Part shown: piece by piece, positions 41,754 to 53,634 of the stretch
Position numbering within the stretch: the stretch's first letter is position 1
How the letters are laid out: every line of letters starts with the position of its first letter
DNA from: Thereva unica
Taxonomy: Eukaryota > Arthropoda > Insecta > Diptera > Therevidae
Assembly: GCA_949987705.1 (NCBI GenBank)
Contig: OX465281.1
Span: 174,606,516 to 174,670,515, forward strand
Reading direction: 5' to 3'
Length of the DNA: 64,000 nucleotides
Made by a program: the position numbers and the translations under genes
The notes under the pieces: model-generated
What the model was told of the DNA's origin: nothing
What the model saw: the letters and a program-made list of their open reading frames with translations, nothing else
Database searches by the model: none

Positions 41754-43682
41754 CACCTACATACTCGTAGGCCGTTGAATGCATATTATAATTCACCTTG
41801 TAAAATAGCTCTCCATTTTTTTCTTTTTCATGTTTTTGTCATTTTGGCATTACAAACACCTCGCCTGTTTTGAAGTATGACATTGTACTATATGTTAACA
41901 CACCCAAAGTATAACTTCTTAGTATGATAAGGTGATATCACACGCTAGGATCTTAAAAGCAAGTGGAATCAGTTTTGGCGCTACTTTACTTATCTATATT
42001 ATAATTTATCTATGGTTTGCTGCCCACCAAAATTAATAAAAGGATTAACTATGTTAATCCGCACAATTTACATTGTTCTAACAATATGTTGAAAGAAATT
42101 AAAATATTTGTTTTATACTTAACAATACATTCAGGTTACTCATCATCAGGATCAAAATGCTGTAATTAAAACTTTTTGATTTTAGGGTTACAAAAACCAA
42201 AAAAAGAGAATGGTCACACATTATTAGGTAACCTAATCGCATTAAATAATTACCTTTATATAATATATTGTGTTAATTTAATACAGCTACTGATACATTC
42301 TTAATTGTTCATCTAATGCACTAATAAAATTATCTAATTATAACTTTATGGTTAATAAACAATATAAAAGAAATATTTGTTTGTCTCGTTATGCTAAGTA
42401 ATCCATATCCAATGTTATATGTAATTAAAATAAATTTTTGTAAAAGTACTTTTCTTACGTAGTTTTTAGGAAAAAAAATGATTTTTTAAATGTATAGTAC
42501 CCAAACTCGTAAGTTAAAAGATATACTTAATTAAAAGTGATCTACGAACGATTTGACCATTCTCAAGTATACTCTTGCAAACGTTTCTATAAACATTAAT
42601 AAAAGTAGAAAAACGTACCATTTCAAACAGAAATTATTGTGGTCATATTGAAATTCCTGCAAATTTTTGATCATTGATGTGTTAATATAGATGACTTATG
42701 TTATGTGGCCCGATGCTTGAGATGAGGAGCAATAGCAACGCAAGCCTTGAGAATAGGGTCTACGGATATTCCACATTCTTTTTATTGCTATGAAGATTAT
42801 GGTGGCTGCGACCAGATGATTTCCCAACATCTCAGTACTGTTGCTTGTATTCTTTTCTTAAATTCAACATTCTCTTTTGTTAAATAATTATGGAGATAAC
42901 AGGACAAATGCAATCTTGATAATTTACAAAAAAGCCAATTAAGCACGATGAGGATGTTAATTTTGTGAATATGATTACTTAAATAAAATAATACCCTCAA
43001 ATCTCATGCAAATTAGTATTTTTTTTTCTTTCATTCGTATACATAAGGTTTACATAAAATAAAATTTTACTATTAAAATAATTTCAATGTACCCGGTTAA
43101 GGTCAGTCTGGATCGGTTCGCCATTATTAGGCCGACTGTACAAAATTGCTGTTTCTCCTCTACCTCCCATAATTATTTAAAAGAATTTATTATTCTATTA
43201 TTAAGAGAAACAATATTGCACACTTATAAACAAGATAAAATCACAAGCACTTTGCAAAATCAATCGAAATTAAAACGGAAAAAAAGAAACAAAATAAATA
43301 AATTATACTAAAACTAAGCAATTCTTCTACGTTTTCCCCGAGATTGCAAATCGAACGCAATTTTTTAATTTTAAGTACAAAACAGCAATTTCTCCCCGAA
43401 CATTTTACGATAAATCATGGAGTTTTCTTTGTAAAAAATATAAAACCACTCAACGAGAAATTTTCTTTATTTACTTCGCGAGCAAACAACGACGTCCGCC
43501 CAACTCAAGTTAACTGTCGCGAATGTCAGTGTCAGCTTTCTGTGGTAAAAACGTGGACGAGATTTTTCTTATATGGTATGTGAAGAACAAGGGAGAAACA
43601 CCACTGACATTTTGGATGCGTTCAATGCTTGCGACAGTTGTGATAATGGAAGTTCACGCGTGGAGTTTAGAAATCAGAATTA
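41754..43682. other. AT-rich stretch, no gene recognised
   Basis: Several short open frames occur (for example 42797-43000 and 43344-43583), but none has recognisable domains, codon structure or splice context. It may include unique host sequence. Confidence 0.5.
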
Positions 43683-43888
43683 AGTTGGAACTACAATGTG
43701 GCGCTGCCGCGTGCCGCTGGCGCTCTTTTTGGTGCTTGCGCGTTCTCTGGTGCGCGCCATGTAGCTGAGTGCAAATACAATGCCGTGGCGCTAAGTAGTC
43801 TTGTCAGAACAATTGACAGTGTTGTGTTATTGTAATCCGTGACAAATATATTTTTTATAAATTAACGAAATAATAAATAATATTCAAA

Positions 43889-44201
43889 ATGAATAATAAA
43901 AATGAAGAAGCGGTGTTCTTAATGAATGTCTTGAATATGTGCTATTTGACTTATAAACTTTTACAAAGGAAAAATAAAAGGAGATGGTGGGTGCCACCCT
44001 TGTATCAGCAGAGGAAGCAGTAAGGATTTTACGAGACTACATTTAAATTTATAAAAGAAAATGATGAAGAGCTGTTTTTCAAGGCTACGCGAATGAGCAA
44101 ATTACAATACGAATTGCTTTTAAGTTTAGTGAAAGGCCATCTCACAAAAACGTCTATAAGAAAACCAATAGATCCCGAGTGCAGACTTGCTTTAACTTTA
44201 A
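43889..44201 (+). pseudogene. Harbinger transposase exon 1
   Basis: The ATG at 43889 starts a frame with RRWWVPPL, then ELFFKATRMSKLQYELLL and SIRKPIDPECRLALTL, the N-terminal domain of HARBI1-type transposases. TAA at 44021-44023 interrupts it in frame. The exon ends at 44201 before GTAAAT; joining to 44262 keeps the frame and restores the conserved LSQG region. Confidence 0.85.
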
Positions 44202-44261
44202 TGTAAATTATAGTTTAACATTTTTTCAGAAAATTGTTGTTAATATTTGAATATTTTATAG
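44202..44261 (+). other. Transposase intron, 60 bp
   Basis: GTAAATTATAG begins the intron and TTTTATAG ends it. Its removal links the two coding exons in frame. This is the clearest sign of a spliced, eukaryotic gene in the window. Confidence 0.85.
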
Positions 44262-45288
44262 ATATTTGTCGCAAGGAGTATCCAGGCATTACTTGGCTTG
44301 GACTTTTAGGATTGCTGTGTCAACAGTTCGAGTAATAATAATTGAAGTTTGTGAGATACTATGGAAATTGTTGTCACCCATATATATGTCAAAACTAAAT
44401 GTAATGGACTGGAAAATGGTAAGCGACGAATTTGGACAAAAATGGCAAATGCCTAACTGCGTTGGAAGTATCGACGGCAAACACGTGCAAATTAAGTGCC
44501 CACCAAAATCAGGATCCAAATTTTATTGTTATAAAGGTCATTTTAGCATTGTTTTACTAGCTTTGTGCGATGCTAATTATACTTTCACGGCTGTGGATGT
44601 GGGAGCTTTTGGTAGCCAAAGTGATGGAGGGATATTCCGCCATTCAGTATTTGGAAAAAAAATTTGGCAAGATGAAATCAATCTACCACCACCGTCACAT
44701 CTGCCAAATTCAAATAAACTTCTACCACACTATTTTATCGGCGATAATGCTTTCCCCCTGACAAAAAATTTAATGAGACCATATCCTGGACTGTTGGTGA
44801 CTAAAGATAAGGAAGTCTTTAATTATAGACTGTCCCGAGCACGACGCGTAGTGGAAAATGCTTTTGGGATTTTGGTTACACGCTGGCGGGTCCTCTGTGG
44901 CTGCATAGAATTCCATCCCAATAATGCTGACAAGTGTAGCGGTCGCTACGCATTAATTTTGTTTTTCTCTTATTACGAGTTTAATTTTCTAGTTCAAATA
45001 TGTGTACTTACAATTTTGAAGTACAGTGTGCGTTACGTCATCTTTTTGAATTTTCACTACTACTTTGGAAATACACTTTAGGGAAATCACAATCGCGTAC
45101 GCTTACACTGTACAAGTATTGAATGTATAAAAACATAGATACACGGATTCATTGTCATGAAAAATAAAAAGGTATGAGTTTTACGTTACTAGTTGAACTG
45201 AAATGTAGTATTACGTTATTCTTTGACTTGAATCAAGGCCCTCTCAACTACAAGCCATGCAGTTTTATCTGGCACCAATACAACCATA

Positions 45289-45735
45289 AGCCTAGTATGG
45301 AGTTCAAACGGAATTCCGTTCAGCATTTTTGGCATATATTTCTACACGGAAAAATTCCGTGTAGAGTACTGTGAAGAAAAAGTCAAAAGGTGAGAAAAAG
45401 TTAACAGCTGACTGATAAAAATCACATATTACACCACGCACTTGGCAGCAACAGCTGGTTTTTTCGTTCTGTCAAAATTACCAACAGCAGCAACACGGAA
45501 TAATTGTCTAGCTATTTATTCCGTTCCAACGTGAACGGAAAAAAGTGTCCAATTCCCCTGCAGAGCCATCTGTTAGAAAGTTTCACAAGTGATATATTAC
45601 CAGCAAAATTCCGTTCGAAGTCCGTACTCACAAAACAAAAAGTACACGGAAAAATCGGGTGAACGGAATTCCGTGCATCTTTTTACATGTATTTTATATG
45701 GGGAACGGAATTCCGTTCGAACTCCATACTAGGCT
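45289..45735. mobile_element. MITE with AGCCTAGTATGGAGTTC termini
   Basis: Inverted repeats of about 33 bp end in a GGAATTCC palindrome. ATA flanks both sides (45286-45288 and 45736-45738). The interior repeats GGAATTCCGT-like words several times. It is non-coding. Confidence 0.85.
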
Positions 45736-45856
45736 ATAGCTGAGAATGGTCCCAGAATTTGACAGTTGCTGAGAATTTAATGGCGCAGAGTACTTTCGGG
45801 AGTGTTTTTGTTATATGGTAAAAAGTGGTAAATTATTGAAATTTATCGCTTTAAAC

Positions 45857-46714
45857 CAGCGATTCCCAAATTTTATTTCATACGGAACCTTTCTACAATG
45901 TATAAAATTTGGCGGAACCCAACGATGAAAAAATAAAATAATAATGATATATGTAGGTATATATATATCCCTTAATATATTTTAAAACGTTTTTATTAGC
46001 TCGCTTTCTTGTCTGTCTGTTTGTCCGGTACATATCTTGCAATCGATTTTTTGAATACTTCCGGTTACCCGATCACCCTGAAATTTTGCACACAACTTCA
46101 GCTCCGATGACAATGCAATATAGTATACTCATCATACCGTTGGATCTATGGCGGCCGTCTCAAGAGGACGGAATGCTGTTTTCTTCACGGAACAAATTTT
46201 GCAATCAATTTTTCAAATACTTCCGGATATCCTATCATGCTGAAATTTTGCATACAGCTTTAGCTCCGATGACAATGCAATATGGTATACTCAATATACC
46301 TTTAGATCCATGGCGGCAGCCTCAGGAGGGCGCATTGAAATATTCTTCACAACCCCTTCGACATAGGGATCAAATGAAAGGGTATGATAAGTAGAACACC
46401 ATAATCAATATAGTATACTCAATATATCGTTTGGCCCATGGCGGCCATCTCAAGAGGGCGAATTACCATTTTCTTCACAACCCCCTCGACATGGGAATAT
46501 GGAATGGCGACCAAAATGTTACACGGCGTGAAGTAGACCAAATTTCAAGGAAGAAGAGCCACTCGCACTTTATGATTAGCAAGAAGGCGTTAAACGGCCG
46601 GTGCAGCGCCAGTGAGTCTACGAATGTATTTGCGCTTCGGCGCTGGTGACACGGAACCCTAAAATTTTTTCGTGGAACCGTAAGGTGCCGCGGAACCCAC
46701 TTTGGGAATCACTG
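45857..46714. mobile_element. Non-autonomous hAT element, TSD CTTTAAAC
   Basis: The ends are CAGCGATTCCCAAA and the reverse complement of CAGTGATTCCCAAAGTGGG. CTTTAAAC (8 bp) flanks both sides (45849-45856 and 46715-46722). The interior holds three diverged tandem units with GATGACAATGCAATATAGTA, ATGGCGGCC and ATCAAATGAAAGGGTATG, the same words found in the satellites at 50-53 and 58-63 kb. Confidence 0.92.
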
Positions 46715-47975
46715 CTTTAAACCATACAAGGATTATCAGTGATTATTTCTTTAGTGATTTAATAAAAAAAATATATAAAAAGTAGTGATTTAGTGTATTT
46801 TTGGTGTCTTAATTGTTAAGGTGATTAATTTATTTTACATTCGCGGTGTTTTTTTCGTGTATATTAAGGGAAAATATGCTGAATATTTAATTAAAAGTGA
46901 TTTTAAAGTCATTAATTAATTTATTTTGCAATTATTACTAAACATATAAGTACAGAAAAGTGCGAATGGAAAAGTGAATAAGAGAAGTGTTTTTCGGCAC
47001 CTATATTTTTAATAATAATATCATAATATATGTATTAATCACTTCAAAATCACTTTTAATTCCATAACTACACAAAACATTAAATATTCAACATTTTTTT
47101 CGTAAATAAACATGAAAAAACACCGTGAATGTGAAAAAAAGTTGATCGCCTTAACAATTTGAACACCCTAACACACTTACTCACCAAATTTGAATTATTT
47201 TTTTAATGAAATCACTAAAAAACTATTCACTGATAAATCCAAGTGCAGTTAAAAGTTTTAAAATACAATATTTTATCACTTTTTACTGCAAAAATAAACA
47301 CAAAAATTCTGCGCGTACGGCTTCCGCGCCATGTTACTCCGGTATGCGATGACTTTTGGGCCTATTACCACCACCATGAAAAATTCATCTACGAGGCCTG
47401 TAGTTGAGAGGGTTTTGCTTGAATGGATAATTTAAATAAAAATAACTTAAATGATAAAATAGTTTATTTAATCCATCTATAAACTATTATGAAGTTGAGA
47501 GGAATTTCAAGATATTAAGTTGCTAATTCAGGAGTCGAGACCTCCCACTTCAACAAGGCCGTCCTCGCATGTGTAATATTACACAATTTTTTGAAAAAAA
47601 AACTGACGGCATTTATAATGGCAATACTTATTGTCCACAAAATTATTGCGATCACTCGAATGATCAAAACGAAATAATCGAAGGTCTTTGGCGACAAGAA
47701 AATGTAGCGCTGCGTTCAATTAACAGAGTTGGAAGCAATAATAGCACACGTGAGGCCCTTGAAGTTCGACAAATTTTAACAAAATAGAGGGGAAAGTACA
47801 TTTTCAACCTTAGTGAGAGATGTTACAAGAAATACACAAATTTGTTTTGGCATTACTATAATGCTTAGTATATTATAGAAAGTTGTTAGTTTAGTTTTAG
47901 TATAGCTTAAGGTTGTTTTATAAAAACACAATTTTCATATTAACTATTTACTTTTATAAAAATAACGAATAAAAA

Positions 47976-48693
47976 TTAACTATTTTCACCACAATCTAAT
48001 CTGTTTTCAATTTCATTAAGATATTTCAGCATGAACTGTTTAGCTTCATTTTTCACTCGACGAGGAAATTTCTTTATCTTGCTAACTAAAGACTTACAGA
48101 AGAGTTCATCCTCATCTTCTGATGATTGAGCTGCGTCTTGTCGAGGTCTTTTTATGTACTTTTCTATAGATGCCATTGTGCCCAATAAGTCTTCTTCAAT
48201 TTCCCTGTCCCTAGCTGATTTGCGGCGTACTCTGCTGCTACTAGCACTATTACTGTCTGGAGGAGGCGATAATTCAAAACCGAAAATCCTGCTGGTGCCT
48301 GGTGAAAATAATTCCTCCGTCTGTCGTGCTGGCCTTTCAGGTGGAGTGAAGACAGTTTCCTCGATAATGAAGTCTTCTAAAATTGCTGTCGATGTAGATG
48401 CGCCCTAATTGACTTCTTCCTCCTGGGTATTTCTATTAATTTGCTGTATTTCCAGTTCTTCATAGTTAGACGTTGTCCTACGTATACTTTTGATTAAAAC
48501 TAAATTAATTAATTAATCAAGATAAACACTTACGCTCTGGGTCTAAGCTGATCAGAAAGGAACTCCATTTCTTTGGAGTATTTCCAGGAAGTTTCGGCGT
48601 CTTCGGATCCTTGTCTTGAAACTTTTTTCCTGCTATTTCTATCCCTAGCATACGAATCACGCAACCTTTTCCACTTTTTCTTGCATAATTCAA
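47976..48693 (-). pseudogene. Harbinger MADF-BESS protein (exons 2 and 3)
   Basis: The exon at 48693-48534, after an acceptor TTATTACAG, encodes ELCKKKWKRLRDSYARD and WKYSKEMEFLSDQL, the second half of a MADF domain. A 47-bp intron (48533-48487) has GTAAGT at its donor and AAAAG at its acceptor. The last exon (48486-47976) carries a TAG at 48405-48407, an acidic/serine linker and a BESS motif, DELFCKSLVSKIKKFPRRVK followed by NEAKQFMLKYLNEI. MADF binds DNA and BESS mediates protein contacts; in Harbinger elements this protein partners the transposase. The first exon is not found upstream. Confidence 0.82.
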
Positions 48694-48700
48694 CTGTAAT

Positions 48701-50595
48701 AAAATATATGTAAGTATCATTTATGAAAATCACTACAAAGTACAAACTGCATACTGTAACTGTCGGGATAAGGGGGGTGCGCTGTAGCACGAAGTAAAAG
48801 TACCTAAAAATTTAGAAAACGACTATGGTTACAAAAAAAAGGAAAATTCAGAAAAGGGGCTGAAAAGGAGGTGGCTGGGAAGGCTCGACCGCCAAGGATT
48901 ATGTATGCATCCGCTGCACCGATCGTCGGCACGAAAAACGGCACCGATCGTCGGCACCTGTAATCCTGAAAAAAAAAATCCAACTGTCAATAAAATGTCT
49001 ACTACATTCGTCTCGCTAATTGCCCTAGATACTTTTCATATTTAAAAAAAATTTTAATATAATGGAAACATAAATGAAATATATTCGCTTAACAAAGAGA
49101 ATGATAATGAATATACCGTGCTGCACACAGGACGGCTTTCCAAATATTCTTTTCTCGGGTGATAGTTTTATAACGAGATATCCTATTAAATATTTATATT
49201 ATGAAGTCGCTGCCGCCGACCGGTTTGGTGGCAAAACTCAAAATTACTCGATTATTATTTTAATTTTAGGTTTCGGCTAAAAGTGTTCATCTCCCTTTAT
49301 GGACAATCGCACCACATATTCAATACAATAAATTCAAAATTCAATACACTAGTTTTGAAGCTATAAGCAATTTTAATGCTAAAAATGGCCTTATTTGATA
49401 CTTTTTCAGTTCCCTACAACCTGACGTTATGTCTAAAAGTACCAAATAAGGCCATTTTTAGCATTAAAATTGCTTATAGCTTCAAAACTATAGGCTGTAG
49501 CATAAAAGTTGTAAAACATTATTCATAGGAAATTGTCCAAGCTTTCCAATTTTGTAATAAAAAAATATCAATTAGCTACTTTTTTTTGGAGAAAAAAGGT
49601 GGTTGAAGTTGAAATTTGAATGAAGAAAAAAACAAAATTTTGACTTTGACGACACATAACTCTGGAAGTTGGTGGGTTGAAGCCTTAACTTTTACCGTTT
49701 CACATAGGCGGGGGTATTCTGCGTAGATTGGGGCCTTTTTTACAGGCGACCGTATCAATCTCTTATATGGTTACAAAAATACAGGGTGACATGTAAACCT
49801 CTACCAAAACATTTCGAACTGATTGATTTGATATTTGACAGTAATTTTAACGGTTTTCTAAAACTATATCAAAAATTCATCTAGACAGATTAATAGCTAA
49901 CTAAAAGACGAACATTTTAAAAAAACATGAGTACAGAAACTCTAATTTTCGGCCCGTTAGAGTAAATTGAATAGAAAAAATTGTATTTTTTTGAAAAAAT
50001 GAGACTTTTTGTTAAAAATTTTAAAAAAACGAAAATGGAATTTCAAAATCCGGCTAGAGGGATCGATAGGTAAATTCAAAAAAAATTTTGTCAATAACTT
50101 AAAAATTACGACCTCTAGAGTAATTTGGGTGAAATATCAAAAATATCGCCACTGTGTGACGGTCATCACTCCACTGCCCCGCTGACTTTCGGGAAGCTCT
50201 CCTCCCCCCCAACCAAAAAACGCCCGATCAGGCGATCTCTCGTAGGCAGGAACGAACAGAGAAAAAAACCCGTTAGCCCGCATTCCTGGCGACTTTATCA
50301 TTTTTCGTCGTTTCAGTGCCATCGGAGTTAATTTTCGTCAAACTGTACGGACAGTTTGGCGTAGTATAAGTGCCGAATTCTACTGAAAAGTTAATGCGTG
50401 GGGCTGCCAGCTAATAAAAATCGCGGAATGATGAAATGAGGAAAAGGTCTGCCAGTCTGCGAGGTTGCCAAACTTTTTTTTTCTTTGGAAGATTTATGGT
50501 TGTATCGGTTTATAATTTTTTTACAGGCGACCGTTACAATACTAACCACTTAATCCACATTCTTCCGATATGTTTTTCCACACGTCTGCTTTTTT
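48701..50595. other. No gene recognised
   Basis: The stretch contains a duplicated ACCGATCGTCGGCAC near 48910-48955 and a hairpin at 49350-49490. Around 50120-50330 lies a GC-richer patch with no recognisable product. The junction where the Harbinger element loses its right part lies near 48.75-48.95 kb. Confidence 0.5.
49350..49490. repeat. Near-perfect hairpin, 48-bp arms
   Basis: TAGTTTTGAAGCTATAAGCA and the following 28 bases (to 49397) are exactly reverse-complemented at 49443-49490. The inner flanks extend the pairing with one mismatch, leaving a loop of about 26 bp. Confidence 0.92.
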
Positions 50596-52120
50596 AAATT
50601 CTTTTATTTAACTTACACTGTTTGTCGTCAAATCTTGGAAGTTAAATTTGACCCACTTCCCGGTTTCGGATAGAGCTGAAATTTTGCATACACGTTTAGT
50701 TTGGATGACAATGCAATCTGGCAATTTTGTAAAAATTTCAAGATGGCGGTTCCAAAATGGCGCTTATTTTAACTTACACTGTGTGTCGTCAAATCTTGGA
50801 AGTTAAATTTGACCCACTTCCCGGTTTCGGATAGAGCTGAAATTTTGCATACACGTTTAGTTTGGATGACAATGCAATCTGGCCATTTTGTAAAAATATC
50901 AAGATGGCGGTTCCAAAATGGCGCCCGATTTTTGAAATTGTGCTCCGCGGCCCTCTGACATGGGTATCAAATGAAAGGATATAACAGGTAGAACACAATA
51001 AGCTATGTGGCGTCATTCCAAATTCAAAATGGCGGCCAACACTTACACTGTTTGTCGTCAAATCTAGGAAGTTAAATTTGACCCACTTCCCGGTTTCGGA
51101 TAGAGCTGAAATTTTGCATACACGTTTAGTTTGGGTGACAATGCAATCTGGCCAATTTGTAAAAATATCAAGATGGCGGTTCCAAAATGGCGCCCGATTT
51201 TTGAAATTGTGCTCCGCGGCCCTCTGACATGGGTATCAAATGAAAGGATATGACAGGTAGAACACAATAAGCTATGTGGCGTCATTCCAAATTCAAAATG
51301 GCGGCCAACACTTACACTGTTTGTCGTCAAATCTTGGAAGTTAAATTTGACCCACTTCCCGGTTTCGGATAGAGCTGAAATTTTGCATACACGCTTAGTT
51401 TGGGTGACAATGCAATCTGGCCATTTTGTAAAAATATCAAGATGGCGGTTCCAAAATGGCGCCCGATTTTTGAAATTGTGCTCCTCGGCCCTCTGACATG
51501 GGTATCAAATGAAAGGATATGACAGGTAGAACACAATAAGCTATGTGGCGTCATTCCAAATTCAAAATGGCGGCCAACACTTACACTGTTTGTCGTCAAA
51601 TTTTGGAAGTTAAATTTGACCCACTTCCCGGTTTCGGATAGAGCTGAAATTTTGCATACACGTTTAGTTTGGATGACAATGCAATCTGGCCATTTTGTAA
51701 AAATATCAAGATGGCGGTTGCAAAATGGCGCCCGATTTTTGAAATTGTGCTCCGCGGCCCTCTGGCATGGGTATCAAATGAAAGGATATGACAGGTAGAA
51801 CACAATAAGCTATGTGGCGTCATTCCAAATTCAAAATGGCGGCCAACACTTACACTGTTTGTCGTCAAATCTTGGAAGTTAAATTTGACCCACTTTACGG
51901 TTTCGGATAGAGCTGAAATTTTGCATACACGTTTAGTTTGGATGACAATGCAATCTGGCCATTTTGTAAAAATATCAAGATGGCGGTTGCAAAATGGCGG
52001 CCGATTTTTGAAATTGTGCTCCGCGGCCTTCTGGCATGGGTATCAAATGAAAGGATATGACAGGTAGAACACAATAAGCTATGTGGCGTCATTCCAAATT
52101 CAAAATGGCGGCCAACACTA
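50596..52120. repeat. 269-bp satellite array
   Basis: Homologous positions recur every 269 bp (for example the shared CAAATCTTGG site near 50790, 51059, 51328, 51597 and 51866), after a shorter first copy at about 50603-50765. Each unit includes TTGACCCACTTCCCGGTTTC, GCTGAAATTTTGCATACACG, ATCAAGATGGCGGTTCC and ACATGGGTATCAAATGAAAG. Open frames within units are not genes: the period is not a multiple of three and each frame ends at the unit border. Confidence 0.95.
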
Positions 52121-52674
52121 AATTGCGGAAAGCTTATAATAGACTAAAAAGTAGAAAATATAACCGATCAACTTCCAATTTTGCACACACTCGTAGTTCG
52201 GGTGGTTAATGTGTATGAATGATGAGATGAATAGTTGAGTTAAGGGTGAGTTGATAATAAAGAAGCAATACACGTTACAAAAAATCACGAACAAACACAG
52301 ACATGCTGCTGCCAACTAAATTCAACTACTCAAATACTGAACTCATGTCCGTATGCATAATTTCAACTAAACCCAGGTAGCAGAGCTGAGTCGAGTTCAA
52401 TCAACCTTAACCCAACTCGACTCCCGTTTACATGTAGTTAGACTTGGGTTCAACTTGAGTTCAACTCATCATGTATAAGTACTAAATGCAATCTGACCTT
52501 TTTGTAAAAAAATCAAGAAGACGCTTCCGAGATGGCGGCCGTTTTTGCAATTATGTTCCACCGAGCCCACGACATGGGTATCAAATGAATACAGTAAACT
52601 GTGTGACGTACTTTTAAATCTAATAGAATTGCCATCATAAAATGGCGGAATACATATAATAAACTAAAAAGTAG
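52121..52674. other. Spacer with a worn satellite unit
   Basis: AT-rich sequence with repeated AACTCAAGTT and GGGTTCAACT-type words at about 52320-52470. It is followed by a diverged satellite unit at 52490-52640 containing CGACATGGGTATCAAATGAA. No gene. Confidence 0.6.
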
Positions 52675-53077
52675 AAAATAAAATAAATGGTTAAAAAAAT
52701 TTTTTAAAAAAAATTCTTTTCATTAACTAAAAAATGTACTGAAAAGTAAAAAATAAAAAATATTTTAAAGAAAGCGTGAAATTTCAATTTTAATGAAAAA
52801 GTTAATTAAAAGAATGGCACATTTTTCATCAAAAAATTTTGTTAGAATTTGAAATTAACAAAGCAAAAAATTGAGGGTTATTGTAAATCTCACGCGATTT
52901 ACAGTTATATTTTCAATTTTTGATGAAAAATGCGCCATTCTTTTAATTAACTTTTTCATTAAAATTGAAATTTCACGCTTTCTTTAAAATATTTTTTATT
53001 TTTTACTTTTCAGTACATTTTTTAGTTAATGAAAAGAATTTTTTTTAAAAAATTTTTTTAACCATTTATTTTATTTT
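52675..53077. repeat. ~400-bp palindrome with ~165-bp arms
   Basis: The left arm begins AAAATAAAATAAATGGTT at 52675 and the right arm ends with its complement at 53077. The arms match almost without change across AAAGCGTGAAATTTC and AATGGCACATTTTTCATC (one substitution in the last). The central loop of about 70 bp contains CTCACGCGATTTACAG. It lies between satellite copies. Confidence 0.92.
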
Positions 53078-53084
53078 AAATTCT

Positions 53085-53390
53085 TTTATTTAACTTACAC
53101 TGTTTGTCGTCAAATCTTGGAAGTTAAATTTGACCCACTTCCCGGTTTCGGATAGAGCTGAAATTTTGCATACACGTTTAGTTTGGATGACAATGAAATC
53201 TGGCCAGTTTGTAAAAATATCAAGATGGCGGTTCCAAAATGGCGCCCGATTTTATTTAACTTACACTGTTTGTCGTCAAATCTTGGAAGTTAAATTTGAC
53301 CCACTTCCCGGTTTCGGATAGAGCTGAAATTTTGCATACACGTTTAGTTTGGATGACAATGCAATCTGGCCATTTTGTAAAAATCATTTA
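53085..53390. repeat. 269-bp satellite, two truncated copies
   Basis: TTTATTTAACTTACACTGTT starts a copy near 53087 and again near 53253. Each is cut short, the first at GGCGCCCGATTTT and the second at CATTTTGTAAAAAT. Confidence 0.9.
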
Positions 53391-53394
53391 TCAA

Positions 53395-53588
53395 AATTAT
53401 TAACTGGCTGGTGTACTGGCGCGCACCAAAAGTAGGAAGTTGGCAAAAGTGAGCTACAGCGCTAGCAGCACGCGCCAGCGTCATCTACACATTGTAGTCG
53501 CACATCGGGTGGGCTACGTTTTTTACTTTTGACAGTTTGCTTTACAGCGCCAGCACCACGCGCCAGCGGCACATTGTAGTTCAGCCTT
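53395..53588 (-). mobile_element. Harbinger-like terminal fragment
   Basis: The reverse complement begins AGGCTGAACTACAATGTG and continues through GCGCTGGCGC-like words, resembling the start of the Harbinger element at 43683. TTA follows at 53589-53591. It could be the displaced right end of that element or a separate MITE end. Confidence 0.45.
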
Positions 53589-53634
53589 TAGAATCAAGTA
53601 ACCGAAATTTTAGTTTTATTCTTGCAGTATCGTG

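Larger units (their letters stand above)
44935..47552 (+). mobile_element. LTR-type insertion in the transposase, TSD ACAAG
   Basis: The insertion starts TGTAGCGGTCGCTACGC and ends CTCCCACTTCA (TG and CA termini), with the 5-bp duplication ACAAG at 44930-44934 and 47553-47557. There is no pol coding, so it is probably a solo LTR enlarged by nested elements (45289-45735 and 45857-46714). Its last ~115 bp (about 47428-47540) recur at 55354-55441 plus 55952-55985. Confidence 0.75.
44262..47787 (+). pseudogene. Harbinger transposase exon 2 (DDE_4), split by insertion
   Basis: The catalytic domain carries VGSIDGKHVQIKCP (first D), FIGDNAFPL (second D) and RRVVENAFGILVTRWR (E), the DDE triad of PIF/Harbinger nucleases. 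Coding stops matching at 44934 and resumes at 47553-47787 with VILHNFL and a tail ending in TREALEVRQILTK. The insertion between is flanked by ACAAG on both sides. HARBI1-family transposases cut and paste at TWA sites with help from a MADF partner. Apart from the stop in exon 1, the intron and the insertion, the protein looks complete. Confidence 0.9.
43683..48700. mobile_element. PIF-Harbinger element with transposase and MADF-BESS genes
   Basis: The transposase runs rightward (43889 to about 47787) and a MADF-BESS gene runs leftward (48693-47976); their 3' ends converge, the usual two-gene Harbinger layout. The left end is proposed at 43683, after TTA, where AGTTGGAACTACAATGTG begins a GC-rich subterminal region. 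A similar inverted end is at 53395-53588, but a true right end near 48.8 kb is not visible, and the first MADF exon is missing there. Both genes carry nonsense codons. A 2.6-kb LTR-type insertion (44935-47552) splits the transposase. Confidence 0.8.

Noticed and set aside
47976..48693. A host MADF-BESS transcription factor gene
   Set aside because: It lies tail-to-tail with a Harbinger transposase and is disrupted by a stop, as expected of the transposon's own second gene.
50789..52092. Five overlapping minus-strand open frames encoding nearly the same ~90-residue peptide
   Set aside because: They are readings of the 269-bp satellite. The period is not a multiple of three, each frame stops at the unit edge, and there is no start context or domain.
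43683..53588. A single ~9.9-kb Harbinger with both ends preserved
   Set aside because: The inverted ends resemble each other and both adjoin TTA, but the missing MADF exon and the unrelated satellite block between make an independent terminal fragment equally likely.
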